Shown: positions 22,742 to 33,416, counted from the stretch's first letter. The stretch is 64,000 nucleotides of DNA from Symsagittifera roscoffensis (GCF_963678635.1 NC_087064.1:7227671-7291670); one strand, 5' to 3'. The notes: generated from the sequence alone by a model not told the origin. Translations and numbers: made by a program.

Positions 22742-23041
22742 CTAAATATATATGTGAAGATCTCCAGATCTTTTTTGGGATTTCGTTGACAATTACTGCA
22801 TAACAAAAATAGGGGAGAAATTTAGGTATAAATGGGACTTTTCTAATTTCATTATGGGAAAAGAAAACTATTTCGAAATTAACTTTTATGACTTCGCTTT
22901 TTAAAAAGATAGAGCTATTTAACTGAGACTACAAATCTCTCATTAATTAAAATTTAAAAACTTGAAAATTTGTAACTTATAATTTTTAACTCAAAAATGT
23001 TAAAAGCCGCAGAATATAAGTCTTGAAGTAGTTGGTAGTAC

Positions 23042-23230
23042 CTGTTCGAAGGTGTGCAGTTCGTCATTGTACAGCACTACACACTGTTCATCACTCCCAT
23101 TTGGCGCATGAGAGGGGTCGAATTTGTCAGTGTAAATGCTGAGATAGAAGATGAACTGGTCCACAATCAAGCGCAACATCGTCTTCACTCTCACGTGCAC
23201 TTCATCTGGCAGAAGACTAGTCTCACCATC
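23042..23230 (-). CDS. UBR1/UBR2-type E3 ubiquitin ligase, exon 2 (ClpS-like type-2 N-degron domain)
   Basis: A 189-bp exon (63 codons) with acceptor GTATGTTGCAG before 23230 and donor GTACTA after 23042. It encodes DGETSLLPDEVHVRVKTMLR and later EQCVVLYNDELHTFEQ. The LYNDELHTF block is the signature of the ClpS-like domain. In the UBR1/UBR2 family this domain binds bulky hydrophobic N-termini, and the N-D pair of the motif contacts the N-terminal amine. Both residues are present. The exon is in phase 0 on both sides and joins exon 1 at CP/DG. A SINE ends about 28 bases upstream of its acceptor. Confidence 0.93.
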
Positions 23231-23257
23231 CTGCAACATACACATGATAACATATTA

Positions 23258-23452
23258 ATTTTTTTAGCCCCTGGTCCTACTCAATGCAGGACCAACCGTG
23301 GGGGAAGATGGATTTCATCCATTTCGTTGCAGTCGGTCCCACCTTGAGGAGGCGGATGGCATTGAGACCTCTCCAACCGTGACCGAAGAGGGATTCGAAT
23401 ACAAGACCTCCAAAGTGAGAGACAAGTGCCTTACCCACTCGGCCTTACAATA
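23258..23452 (-). mobile_element. tRNA-derived SINE, family I, copy 3, next to exon 2 acceptor
   Basis: On the minus strand it begins GGCCGAGTGGGTAAGGCACT, a good Ser/Leu-type A-box. Then come the B-box TATTCGAATCCCT, body CATCCGCCTCCTCAAGGTGG, and tail AGGACCAGGGGCTAAAAAAA. It is in the same sense as the UBR gene. The A-rich tail ends roughly 28 bases before the exon 2 acceptor, so it replaces most of the expected branch-point region. Confidence 0.8.
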
Positions 23453-25811
23453 ACTTCAATCACAATTTGATTGAGCAAAGGGTAGCCTTTTCGTCAATCG
23501 TGATCCAATTTTTCAGCAGTGTGCCGACGAGGAGGGGTCGAAATATCACTTCAACTCCGATTTATGTAACCTTTTCGCAAGGACAATCATTAAGTTTTTC
23601 CCGACTATAAACTTATTTTTAGGGAGGCGCGCTCCGAATTAGAAATTATGAGTCAATGATAATACTGTAACTTTCTTTCAATCTCCGCAAATTCATGAGA
23701 AAATTTTATTTACAAATCATCGTACAAATCTATTCGGGTGAAATACGAGATCAGTTTCAGTTTTGTAGCTTCTACGTCACGGCAGCTATTTTTTATGCTT
23801 TTGTACTGAATTCGATTCTTGCGGGCATTATTTCAAACAAGATGTGGAGCGAATTTTCTTTACTTGTTTTGAATAGCTTTTCGTTATTAACTTTAACCAA
23901 TTCTTGCCTGACTTTTCCCTGTTTGCTCTGACTTTATAACATGAAGTTGCCTGACTTTAATAGCTTCGGATTATTTTTGAGCTAGATTGAACCATCAAAC
24001 AAGCTTTATTTCTTATACTCAATTTCCACATAAATCATATCCTGCTTCCAGAAATTGAACAACCAAATTTCAAACAATTAGTTATTATAACTGTTTATGT
24101 ACAAACATAAGTGGTGAAAAAATCCCTGGCAATTTTCAAATCTCTGACCATTTCTGACTATTTTCAGATTATCTCACTTTTCCAGATTTTCCCTAAATTC
24201 CATGAACTATGGGACCCATGGATAATGCACGATTTTGATCTCAATCATTACTGTAGAACTAAAAAGCCTTCATTACCCCAATTACAATAATATACGCTAA
24301 TACAGGCAGCACTAAATTTTGTCAAAAGTCTTCAGTCCATTTAGGTTGAAACCGAAATATTGTACTTATTTAATCAAGTAAAGATTGATTCAAAATGTGG
24401 TTTGAGCGATTACTTACACAGAGGCAAAGCGAGAAACCGTCAAAAAAGCAGCTCTTAAAAGATAAGAAAAGATGAAAAACGCAAAGAAGATTTAAAGTCC
24501 CCTGCCCTCGCATTTGCGTCACGGGCCCTCGACAATTTACTAACGCTGGCCACGAATATGCCATTAAATTGCCCAAGCAATGCAGCAAAAGTGGCACCAA
24601 ATACAAATAGACACAATTTTGCATGTACTATTTAGGAATATAAAAAACTGAAGGCATCCACTTACATTCCAAGCATAAAGCAAAACAAAGTATAATTGGG
24701 TTTCGAAAAAAATTGCGAGATAGACTGAATTGGAAAATTTCTGACACCGAGTTTTTTTCGGTGTGTTGAAACAAATAGCTTTTTTCAATTCACTGGATGA
24801 ATTAAAAATGTATCTACTGTGTAAACTTATTACTAATCGAATGAGAGAGAGCACATGCTATCAAGTTATCAGAAAGTCTTAAGTGTGCAGTTAAAAGTGG
24901 CACCAACACTTGCGACTTAAGTTGTAAAAATAGAAAAGTCGTACTATTACACTAAGCTCGCGATTGTAATCATGAATTGGTAGCCAGGTAATTTCATCTC
25001 TCGTTATTCTTAGTATTTTTATGACCAGAAGCTCGTATGATTTCTCTAAAATTAACTAGAAGCTCGTATGATTTCCTCGGACAGAAAACGAAGCTATTTG
25101 TTTCACATTATTTTCTTAAATGCTCAACACCCTCTTTCGCCGGATCAAATCAATTCCGTATTCCAGGAAAGCACGGCGTTTTGTCGTCAGAAAACTTGAT
25201 GAGGAATTTTTGTGTCTACCCCCCCCCCCCCCCAGGTTTAGGCTTCTTGTAGCAATATTGAAAAGTAGATGTGCCATCACTGCACCTTGTGTTACTCTAT
25301 GATTGACCGGGAAATATTGTGATGTTCCTAAATTACGCGTGCAATGCGAACTAAAACTCAAATTTAGCGTCCCTTAAGAGCCCTAAAAATTCATTTCGGT
25401 CCAATTTTTTCTCACATTCTCTTGCGTCGCAGCCAATTAAAGAGTGTGAATTAATAAACCAGCCAACAGTTGCGTTATTAGTTGAAAGATGGTTGATTTT
25501 TGGGACCCCGGTGATTTTTCTCAGGCCCCATTCCACACATTGACCAAGTAACTACTTTTACCCTCCGAAACAAATAACAGAGAAGTAATAAAGCGGCAAT
25601 TGAATGAAATAAACTCCCCTTTCCCCAAATCACTTGAATTGGGGAGAGAACGTTCACATTGTCCAATTTTCCTAACAGTTACAGCCTTGTTTTAATTAAT
25701 ACTTATGTAACTGATCACTATTTTCGGCTGTTTATCTTTCGGGTGGTTTATACACTGCTCTTACCAGAATGAACTTGGCTTTTTTGTAGGAACAAGAAAC
25801 TATTGCCTTAC
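23453..25811. other. Intron 1 of the UBR gene: no exon recognised
   Basis: The sequence is AT-rich. It contains a GAAGCGGAGCTT-family element (about 24411-24960: CACAGAGGCAAAGCGAGAAA at one end, ATAGAAAAGTCGTACTATTA at the other), a 15-C homopolymer near 25218, and an imperfect duplication of AGAAGCTCGTATGATTTC (25028 and 25059). Short open frames here overlap on both strands and show no family resemblance. Confidence 0.5.
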
Positions 25812-26384
25812 CGGGCAATCTTCTGTGGGTTGATGATGGGAGCAATAGGGGTGGGTCTTCCAGGCCTCCTCGTCCCCACAATCACAGCACCCTCCTCCCG
25901 ACGAAGTTCCGATTCTGTACTTATGCGTCTGATGCTCACTTGCCTGGAAACACTGCGCGCACAACACACACGTCGGATCGACCGAGCACTCACGACACGA
26001 GTAGTGCGGCTCGCCATTGCTGAAAATCCGACCACATTTGATCGGTTTTTGCTTATTCGTTTTCTCGAACTCAGCCGCGAAATCGTCCAACGTTTTGCAA
26101 TTGCCAAACACAAACTGCTCAATAGGAACAATTAACGATTCGCTGAAAACTTCTTCGCCCTCAGGCGATTCCAGCGGCACTTCTTTAGTAAACTTTGTCG
26201 ACACACTCACGCAAAGCTGGTTAAAAAACTCCCTCAGTTTACCCGACTGAAAAGATTTCTCAAGGTTGCGAGACGTAAGTTCGAATCCGACAACACTCAA
26301 ATTGTCATTATCAGAGTTGACCACTCTATCTGAGATGGACTCCTCGGATGAGTCAACCGATTTCTGCATTGACAAATTTTGCAT
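25812..26384 (-). CDS. UBR1/UBR2-type E3 ubiquitin ligase (N-recognin), exon 1 with UBR box
   Basis: This is the N-terminal coding exon of an N-degron-recognising E3 ligase. The ATG at 26384 gives 191 codons to a GTAAGG donor. Residues ~117-187 form a UBR box: CGRIFSNGEPHYSCREC, then DPTCVLCAQCF, H..H, and CCDCGDEEAWKT with PYCSHH. All the zinc-binding cysteines and histidines and the acidic DCGDEE pocket that binds type-1 (basic) N-terminal residues are present. Residues ~84-110 (PIEQFVFG) match the segment that precedes the box in UBR1/UBR2. The frame remains open upstream of the ATG to an acceptor-like TACCTCAG near 26433, so a 5' exon is possible. The product is cytosolic or nuclear in known members. 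Neighbouring Caprin is on the same strand, 2 kb upstream. Confidence 0.93.
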
Positions 26385-28381
26385 GGCAAAAACAGCTTGG
26401 CAAAAATAAACAGCGGTTATGTTATAGTGCTGAGGTACATATTAGTCCAACTGAAAGCATGTAAATTATGAAACCATGGTAACTGCTATGATTGCTTGTC
26501 GCCTTTTAAATTTCATTATCACAAAAGCTTAAAAAATAATAATTCCCTAGAAAAAATGAATATAGAAATTGTTTTGTAAATTGGATTATTTCGGCAGTCC
26601 GTGTAACATTCCAATTTTCACAGTCCCTTTTAAACAAAATAATTGATCACAAAAAAAGAGCAAGAGTAGCAAGTAACACCGAATATTACTGTGCAAGTAA
26701 CACAGAATATTTCGACCAGTTATCACTGCAAATTAAACAATTTTTTAAAAATATATAATCTTACTTGACCATCTTAAGGTTTTTTCTGGAACTCAAAAAC
26801 GGCCGGAAGAAAACATAGCTAAATTCAATTATTTGTTTAATATTTTCACTATTTAAAAATTCTAGGTTGATTAAAATTTTCCACAATTCATTTAAAGAAT
26901 TCAATCACTCCCATAAATAACCAAAGAAAGTTATTCGAAAAAAAACATAAGGAAAAAACCGACAGAATTGAAGCCAACCGATCAGTGCCAAAATTATACC
27001 AAAAAAAATTATAAAACTCATTTGCAATTCTTAACGTCACACAACTAAATGCCGCGTCGTAACTGAATGGAGCTAATACTGTTACCACGTTATTAAGCAA
27101 CCATGCCCTTTCACCATTTGACTATTCTATGCCTAAAGTTATTTACGAGAAAAAAGTCTATTACCCGATTGCAATATACTTGCTTATCGCAGGGGTAAAA
27201 AATGGAAAAAAATGTAAAATAATTTCAGAAACCGTCAGAAAACACAACCACCAGTATTAAATAATCTACAACAATAAGCCGACAACAAGTGCTAGACGCC
27301 TAGTTGGACAAAAAGAAAAAAAAATGCCATAAAAAATTGTCAAAAAAAATTTGAGCAATTAAGTTTCAAAATACAAACTACCTGAATTTTTATTTTTAAA
27401 AAACATCGATCAAATTTTGCCCTGGAAGCGTCACAAAACAAGATAACTTAGTCGATAAAAACATAAGCCAAAAAACCTGCGATAAAAATTGCTGACAGCA
27501 CAAGAAAAATCTCCGATGTTGCAACTAAGCCGACAAGCAAAAGCAGATTTACAAAAGCCCGACATTTCAATTTTTACCGGAAAAAATTTCAATTTCACAA
27601 ATACTAAAAAACAAGGTCCGACCGGGACTCCAACCCCAGATCTAAGGGTACCAAGAAAAGCAAGTAAGACTTGTAAAAAAAAAGTAAGAAAAGCAAGAAA
27701 GACAAGCAAAAAAATCTGGTTCTCGATTACAAGACACTTGCTCTCGCACATGTAAACATATGTAAAGTTTTTACATTTCTGTGAACAAAATTCTTCGCGG
27801 TGAAAGTCATAGTACCGGGTTGCAACACCCTTGATTATTGCAACAATAAAGAAATAACTCATCTTCATCTTCACATCTTTACAATTAACTTTGAAAAAAG
27901 ACTGACAGACCTGAGATGCTATGAAACTTCTTGCATTGATACTTTGAGATATGATAGGCTCAAAACAAGCAATCAAAGTCAACGAAGATGATGACTATGC
28001 TGTAATAGTAGACACAGCAGACAGAGACATTTCATCTTGGACCTTTGATATCTTTTACTTTTTAAAAACAAATATGGATAACTTCAACATTAATGTTAAT
28101 CCAAATGAAATCAGCTTGTTGAGCATTAAGCATCAATTTATCTGAACTCTTCGAAAACGATTCCATTCAACGTAAACGACACAGAAGTCTCAGACTTGTT
28201 ATTGACTTGATGAATTAATCAGAGGAAACCAAAATATTTCAACGCTCCCCGCTTCAAAAACAAAGCTGAGCGTAAAAGTTCAAAGACAAAAATCAGGAAG
28301 ATAAAATTAGGCCATAAGAAGTTTGCAATATAGTGATAAGTGATGTATCAGATTCTCATTCTCCTCAGCTACCATTGACTT
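26385..28381. other. Intergenic region between Caprin and UBR genes
   Basis: No conserved open frame is recognised. Contents include a SINE family II copy (27490-27660) and TACCCGATTGCAA-type repeat strings near 27165 and 27810. The UBR promoter should lie here, but I see no clear TATA/initiator arrangement, and no canonical AATAAA is evident close to the Caprin stop. A 183-codon minus-strand open frame (27431-27982) overlaps the SINE and is not taken as a gene. Confidence 0.5.
27490..27660 (-). mobile_element. tRNA-derived SINE, family II, copy 3
   Basis: On the minus strand: GGGGTTGGAGTCCCGGTCGG, a T run, AGTATTTGTGAAATTGAAAT, CCGGTAAAAATTG, and tail GTCGGCTTAGTTGCAACATC. These correspond to the copies at 7862 and 14370. 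Confidence 0.6.
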
Positions 28382-30013
28382 CTATTTTGCCGCATTAGCA
28401 CTTGTGAACATCTGAGGAGGGGGTCTGTTGTCATAACCTCCTCTAGGTCTTCGATCTCCGGGACCACGGTTGCCAGGACCACCAGATCTAGAGAACTCTT
28501 TGCCACCGCCGCCTCCTCCGAAGCCTCTTCCGCCCCCGCCTCCTCGTGAGTAATTGCCGCCTTCTTGTCGATTGCCTCCTTGATTCTGATCGTCTCTGAA
28601 TTCGTTTCGATAGGGCCGATTCCCGTATCCTCTAGCTTCAAATCCACGTCCACCTCTGTTCATTCCTCGTGAATACTCGTTTCGATAGCCACCGCCACCT
28701 CCACCGCCGCGTCCACCGAAATCATTCCTCCCTTGATACCTGTTGTTCATGCCTCCTCTTTGTTTCACTTCAGTGAAATTGTTGTCACCCCCAGATGATC
28801 CCATGTTTTTGTCAAACATCTCAGACGCTTCATCAGCCCAACTCTCCGCCGCGGGGAAGGTTCCTTGGGGAGCAGCACTTGATGAAAACATAGTTGCATT
28901 GTTGGTCATTGAAGGAGGCAGCGAACTCTTTGGCGGCTCATCATTGATTACATTTCCATTAAAATGGTTAAAAGTATGCGGCACGTTGCTATCCAAATTC
29001 ATCGTCTGCATGTTTGCGGAGAGATCGGAATAAGTGTCCTGATATCCGCCATTGAAGGTAACCTCGCTAGAGTTGGGAAGGCTCGGGGTCACAACAGGCA
29101 GCGTATTTTGCAAATGTCCGAAGTCGTCTTGGACAAAGTTCACAACTCTCCCCTGCAAGCTTCCCAGGATGTCAGCCTGGGTCGATTTCACGTCATGGTT
29201 TTCAGCAGTGGGCTCAGCAGGTGGCTTTTCATGATGAGTTTCCAACACTTGTGGCTCAGGTACAGTAACCGGCTCGTGATTGTTGTTGACCTCCGCCGGC
29301 ATCACCTCTTGCACTTTCTTCTTGGACGAATCGAAGAAGTCACATGACCCAATTGAATCAAACAAAGATTTCATGTCCGTTGATTTCACCTCGCCAGGCT
29401 TGTCTTTGCATTCACTTTTCTGCAGCAACTTATGCCAAGAGCCAACGCACTCATCCAAGTTTCTCTTGTATTCTCCCTTCGACTTCAAGTTTCCCTCCGA
29501 ATCGTATCGAGAAGGCTTAGACGTCATGTACAAGGAGTCAATGGTGGCTAATTGATCCTCAGTCAATAAGAGAGCATTATCAGTTCCACTGGCGAAGTTA
29601 GCCCTGACTTTATCATCGCCAAGTTGCTCATAGAGATCCTGAATGTCAAGAACAGAACGAATCGTGGATCTCGTTAGTCTCTCCTTTTCCTTTTCGCGGT
29701 CTACCGCTCTCTTCTCAATTCCATTTGATATTTCAAGAAGCACCGGTAGAAGTTCCTGCATGATTGTGGACGCAAAGAAGAGAGTCGCATTCACTTCGTC
29801 ATATTTTTCAACTGCTTGTTTCTGTCCAGCATCCGTTAATTTACCCTCCTTTTGAAGTGCTCTGTAACTTTCAAGCTTCGACTTTCGCTTCTCCAAATTT
29901 CGTACTTTCTTCTCAAAAAACGAGGAGATCGGCTCAAAAACAGCAGGAATATCTCCCTGCTTCCCAGCCGATTCCACGGAACTTTGCTGTTTGACCTTTT
30001 TAGCGGGGGCCAT
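28382..30013 (-). CDS. Caprin family RNA-binding protein (543 aa, single coding exon)
   Basis: Caprins are cytoplasmic mRNP and stress-granule proteins that bind RNA and G3BP/FMRP-type partners. Residues ~27-135 match the Caprin HR1 region: EKKVRNLEKRKSKLESYRAL, then a coiled-coil stretch and VLDIQDLYEQLGDDKVRANF, the counterpart of vertebrate VLELQYVLDKLGDDEVR. Residues ~150-230 (LTEDQLATIDSLY ... FDSS) match the family dimerisation region. At ~282-303, ILGSLQGRVVNFVQDDFG resembles the vertebrate G3BP NTF2-like-binding motif (MQGPYNFIQDSMLDFE). Residues ~418-530 are rich in RGG, GGG and R-G-Y, an unstructured RNA-binding tail. The ATG has a good context (AACCATGG) and TAG closes the frame. 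Shorter than human Caprin-1 (about 700 aa). Confidence 0.9.
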   Translation of the reverse strand: MAPAKKVKQQSSVESAGKQGDIPAVFEPISSFFEKKVRNLEKRKSKLESYRALQKEGKLTDAGQKQAVEKYDEVNATLFFASTIMQELLPVLLEISNGIEKRAVDREKEKERLTRSTIRSVLDIQDLYEQLGDDKVRANFASGTDNALLLTEDQLATIDSLYMTSKPSRYDSEGNLKSKGEYKRNLDECVGSWHKLLQKSECKDKPGEVKSTDMKSLFDSIGSCDFFDSSKKKVQEVMPAEVNNNHEPVTVPEPQVLETHHEKPPAEPTAENHDVKSTQADILGSLQGRVVNFVQDDFGHLQNTLPVVTPSLPNSSEVTFNGGYQDTYSDLSANMQTMNLDSNVPHTFNHFNGNVINDEPPKSSLPPSMTNNATMFSSSAAPQGTFPAAESWADEASEMFDKNMGSSGGDNNFTEVKQRGGMNNRYQGRNDFGGRGGGGGGGYRNEYSRGMNRGGRGFEARGYGNRPYRNEFRDDQNQGGNRQEGGNYSRGGGGGRGFGGGGGGKEFSRSGGPGNRGPGDRRPRGGYDNRPPPQMFTSANAAK

Positions 30014-30036
30014 GGTTTATGTCATCAACATGCCTG
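30014..30036 (-). promoter_or_regulatory. Splice acceptor in Caprin 5' leader
   Basis: In gene orientation the sequence is GTCATTTTTTCAG followed by 20 bases and the ATG. A T-rich tract plus CAG this close to the start implies either a 5' UTR intron or a trans-splice (spliced-leader) acceptor. The sequence alone cannot separate the two. Confidence 0.6.
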
Positions 30037-31019
30037 AAAAAATGACTAACATTTTACGAAGGAACGCTAAAAAAAAATAAGCACGGTAACCTATTTTCAT
30101 GTTAACATTTGATTGTTCATTATCAACATAGATGCAGCGGAACTTTTTATTGGTTGCAATACACGAGATACAAATGGAGGGGCAGTGCTGTTCTTTGCAT
30201 TCAGTAAAGTTCAGTTAATAGGGGCCGAAAACATCACACGATGGTTAGTGCACAGGCTAGAGAATTAGAATGACTTTATTGCCTTATCACGATTGTTGAA
30301 TTGGAACGTAGCCTAGCTCACACTAGAACACTTTTAGCGCAAGCAGCTGCACCAAGTTGGCTCACTCAGACCATCGTGATTTACTCAAGTTGGCTCAAGT
30401 TGATTTCAAGTTGTCTTTCATATCCATTGACAATTGTTTTTTCAAAAAACTTCTTGCAAACTTCTTGATTTTCAGACATGACCAAATTGAAAAATTTTAA
30501 ATTTCTGAAAGGCCAATTATTGCAGTCAATTGGCGATTGCCAACGCAATAATTGTAATTGGCGATATCAATTATCAGTGATAGTTTTTTCAATTATTGCA
30601 ACTAATTGTTTAATCAAAAATTCATTGCACACCCCTGATAATGGGTTGTTGATGTTCTCTACTTGAATCCAAAAAAAAACCACACGGGCCAAATTCAAGG
30701 ACCTTCACTTCTCGGCAGAAGTCGAAAAGTTAGTATATGAACTCCTATGCGACGGAGAAGGCCATGATGTCATGAACGAGACCAACAGATTGCGGTAAAA
30801 AAAAGACATCCTTTATTTCATACCGGTCAAGAGTAGACCAACACCATATTAACCGATCAGAATCGAGAGCACAAAAAAACTAGGAAATCAAAAAATAATA
30901 ATTAATTTTTCCTAATAAGCATTGTAAAATGTTGATTGAAACGTTTTCGCTTATTTTCTGCATCAACAGGATTAAAATAAATTACAAAATATACACAACG
31001 ATCGAAGATTTGAAAAAGA
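30037..31019. other. Upstream of Caprin: no gene recognised
   Basis: The sequence is AT-rich. The stretch 30380-30600 is rich in CAATT/AATTG strings, with several TTGGCGAT and CAATTAT(C/T) variants. The Caprin promoter or a 5' exon may lie here, but no specific element is supported. Confidence 0.4.
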
Positions 31020-32635
31020 TTGACAAACAGGTCTGAGAAATGCCCTCAAACTTTCTGGCCAATCAAAAGAAGAAACTCATTTGGAAATAAGTCCGTGATT
31101 ATGCGTCCCAACAAAAACAGGAAAATTAACTGTGGGTGGTATCAGAAACCAACAGATACATGTACCATACTAAATTTTAGAAGTTGCGTGTGCCATTCTG
31201 CCAGATTGGCACAGCGCAACCTTCCGACGAAGCACGAATTAGGGAGAAAAGGCCTTAACAGCGAAAAGTGCTTGAAAGGAGGGTCGAAAGATTCTGGAAG
31301 TTTCAATTTTTCAAAATTTCAATTAACGAGCGAGTATTTCTCAGAAATACGAAAAACGGCCATTTTGACCGAAAAAGTTGAGAAAAACAGAAAAACAGCA
31401 AATCTAGTGAGAAACAGTCACAAGAGAACACGAAAAAACGAAGCCTATTATCGTGACAGTCACGCACGATAAGACCCTTAGCGGAAGAAGATAGTGGGAA
31501 AGGAGGCTTCGGTGGTGGAGAGCAGTACCCTCCCGTGCCACGAATTGAAGGTAATAACGACGTTATTACAAGGAGAACACGGAAGTGGAGGCTTGGTCCC
31601 CCAGAGACTGATATATGGTGGAAGACTGTAGTAAACTAACTATTTAGCTACTCTGATGCCATAGATTTTTGAATTGACACCGGTATTATTTGATATTTTG
31701 GAATATGAGTAGCAAGGAAGAGGAAAGGGTCAATCCATCTCCAATGGTTTTAATATAGAACTGTCACCAAAAACATATTAAATTAGGATATTCGAGCCGT
31801 AATTTTAAAAGCAATCACGTAGTCTGAGGATCCGAGACTCAGCTATGTGTTTGTGTTCGCATGTAAATGAAAGCTGATCAAAAGTCGTTTGAATGATGGC
31901 CTAAAAATAGTAACTTTTTACTTAGCCCTAAACAGACAAGAAAATCATTTGACAAGGCCGAGACGGTGAAAAACGAGTAGAATTAAGGTAACTGACGCCT
32001 GCCAGTCGTTAATAGGTACTTTTTCTACGCACCGTCGCTGTGTAGTATTTGGGCGAATGTTACAGCGCCCCCTTCGGTACAAGAGAAGTTATTTTAAAGG
32101 AACTGTTCACCGGGTTTTCTGAAGCACGTCAACATGGAAAGATTATTATAGAGCGACGGATATCAACCGTAAACAGTTGTTGGATAATCAATATCCGAAA
32201 AAATGGTCGTCGCCGGTTGCATCGCAAGCCCTTGAAAAGATCATCAGGGAGGGCAAAAGCAAAAAAAAGATGGCTGAGAAATAGAAGCCGTAATTCTAGC
32301 AGCGATTCACCGCTCATCTTGATGGTTCAATATCGGAGCGATCACAGTGAGATATTATCAAAAAAAAAGTGCTCGACATCATCAACGCGCAGATAATATT
32401 CACGAAGAGGAAAATGAAAACTTGTATGCCCTCTTTGATATCCTCCTTTCTCAGTGAACTGAAATCAAAAGTGGTGTACAGAATTAACTGTTGTGGGTGC
32501 AAATCTATCTATGTTGGCCAGACGGTCCGACATCTCATCAAAAGGTTTGGGAAACACCGAATAAAGGCCACCCCAGTTGGACAGCATATTTGGCAGTGTG
32601 GAAGTGGTAAAATGAGTTTAATTGGAAGATAATCG
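31020..32635 (+). pseudogene. Penelope-like element: RT C-terminal fragment and GIY-YIG endonuclease
   Basis: At 31115-31235 the frame contains CGWYQKPTDTCTILNFRSC, a match to the conserved WY.KPTDT...LNF..H block near the end of Penelope-like RTs. At 32100-32270 fragments such as LLDNQYPKKW and LEKIIREGKSKKKM follow in changing frames. At 32369-32632 an open frame reads SKVVYRINCCGCKSIYVGQT and RHLIKRFGKHR, the hallmark GIY-YIG module with its CCGC zinc-type insertion. The RT core is missing and frames change repeatedly, so the copy is dead. Orientation is plus, opposite to the host genes. Confidence 0.8.
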
Positions 32636-32639
32636 ACCA

Positions 32640-33350
32640 GGCGTCCAGCATCATTAAGTTACAGGAAAATCTCAGAAATTTACAGGAAAATGTTATTCAT
32701 GATTACGTAATTATATTATGTAATTACAGTTGTTCAAATTTGATTGGTTAAAAAGTTTTAGAGCTTTTTTAGACACGTTTCTCATTTTTCAGATCTTTGA
32801 TCGTTTTGTAAATATTGTAAAAAAATTTTTAACCTGATGATGCATAGAATGTGCGAAAACGTTTGTTTGAATTAACATTTTAAATTTCTTATAAGTTACT
32901 TACATTAGAGGTGCTGCACATTAGGAAAGAGATACCGACAATTAACACGCGCGACGAATTTAATTTAGGAAACTGACAAAAATTTATAGTTCCAGAATCG
33001 GAAAAAAATTTGGCAAAAAAAAACACTGAAATAACTTACATGTTAGCATGAAAAAAGCGACAAAGCGAAATTGTAACAAAAAAATGTAAAAACTCTCAAA
33101 AGTATGTGATTAATTGTAAAAAAAAATGTTACATAATAGTTGTTTGATAATTTTAGTAATAATTTTGAAGTTGTGATTTGTCAAAAATGTTAAGATTTGA
33201 AACAATGATGAGTATGACACTTTTCATGATCTTTGATCAGTTTTTACAGATAGTTTAGATTTTTAAAATCTGAAGATGCACAAAATATGCAAAAAAGTTT
33301 GATTGAATTTACAATTTTAACACATTCACACAATTGTAGAACTGTAATTA
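32640..33350 (+). repeat. Duplicated Penelope-type 3' tail with hammerhead-like core
   Basis: Two diverged copies of a tail occur, ~32765-32885 and ~33215-33350. Both have TCTTTGATC, a T/A-rich stretch, CTGATGATGCATAGAATGTGC (mutated to CTGAAGATGCACAAAATATG in the second), an A-rich stretch, GTTTGNTTGAATT and AACATTTTAA. In the first, CTGATGA at 32834-32840 and GAAA at 32855-32858 flank a GCA ... TGC stem, the layout of a hammerhead core. One extra base and a non-pairing stem I make it at best a remnant. Confidence 0.5.
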
Positions 33351-33416
33351 CTTAATTACAGAAACCTAACCAATAGTTTCATTTGGGCCAGTCGGTCATA
33401 TTTGGAAGTTTGACCT

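Noticed and set aside
27431-27982. 183-codon minus-strand open frame in the intergenic region
   Set aside because: It overlaps a SINE copy, has no family resemblance and is rich in F/L/S/C as expected from AT-rich noncoding DNA.
28743-30037. Several plus-strand frames of 60-127 codons
   Set aside because: All are antisense shadows of the Caprin coding exon.
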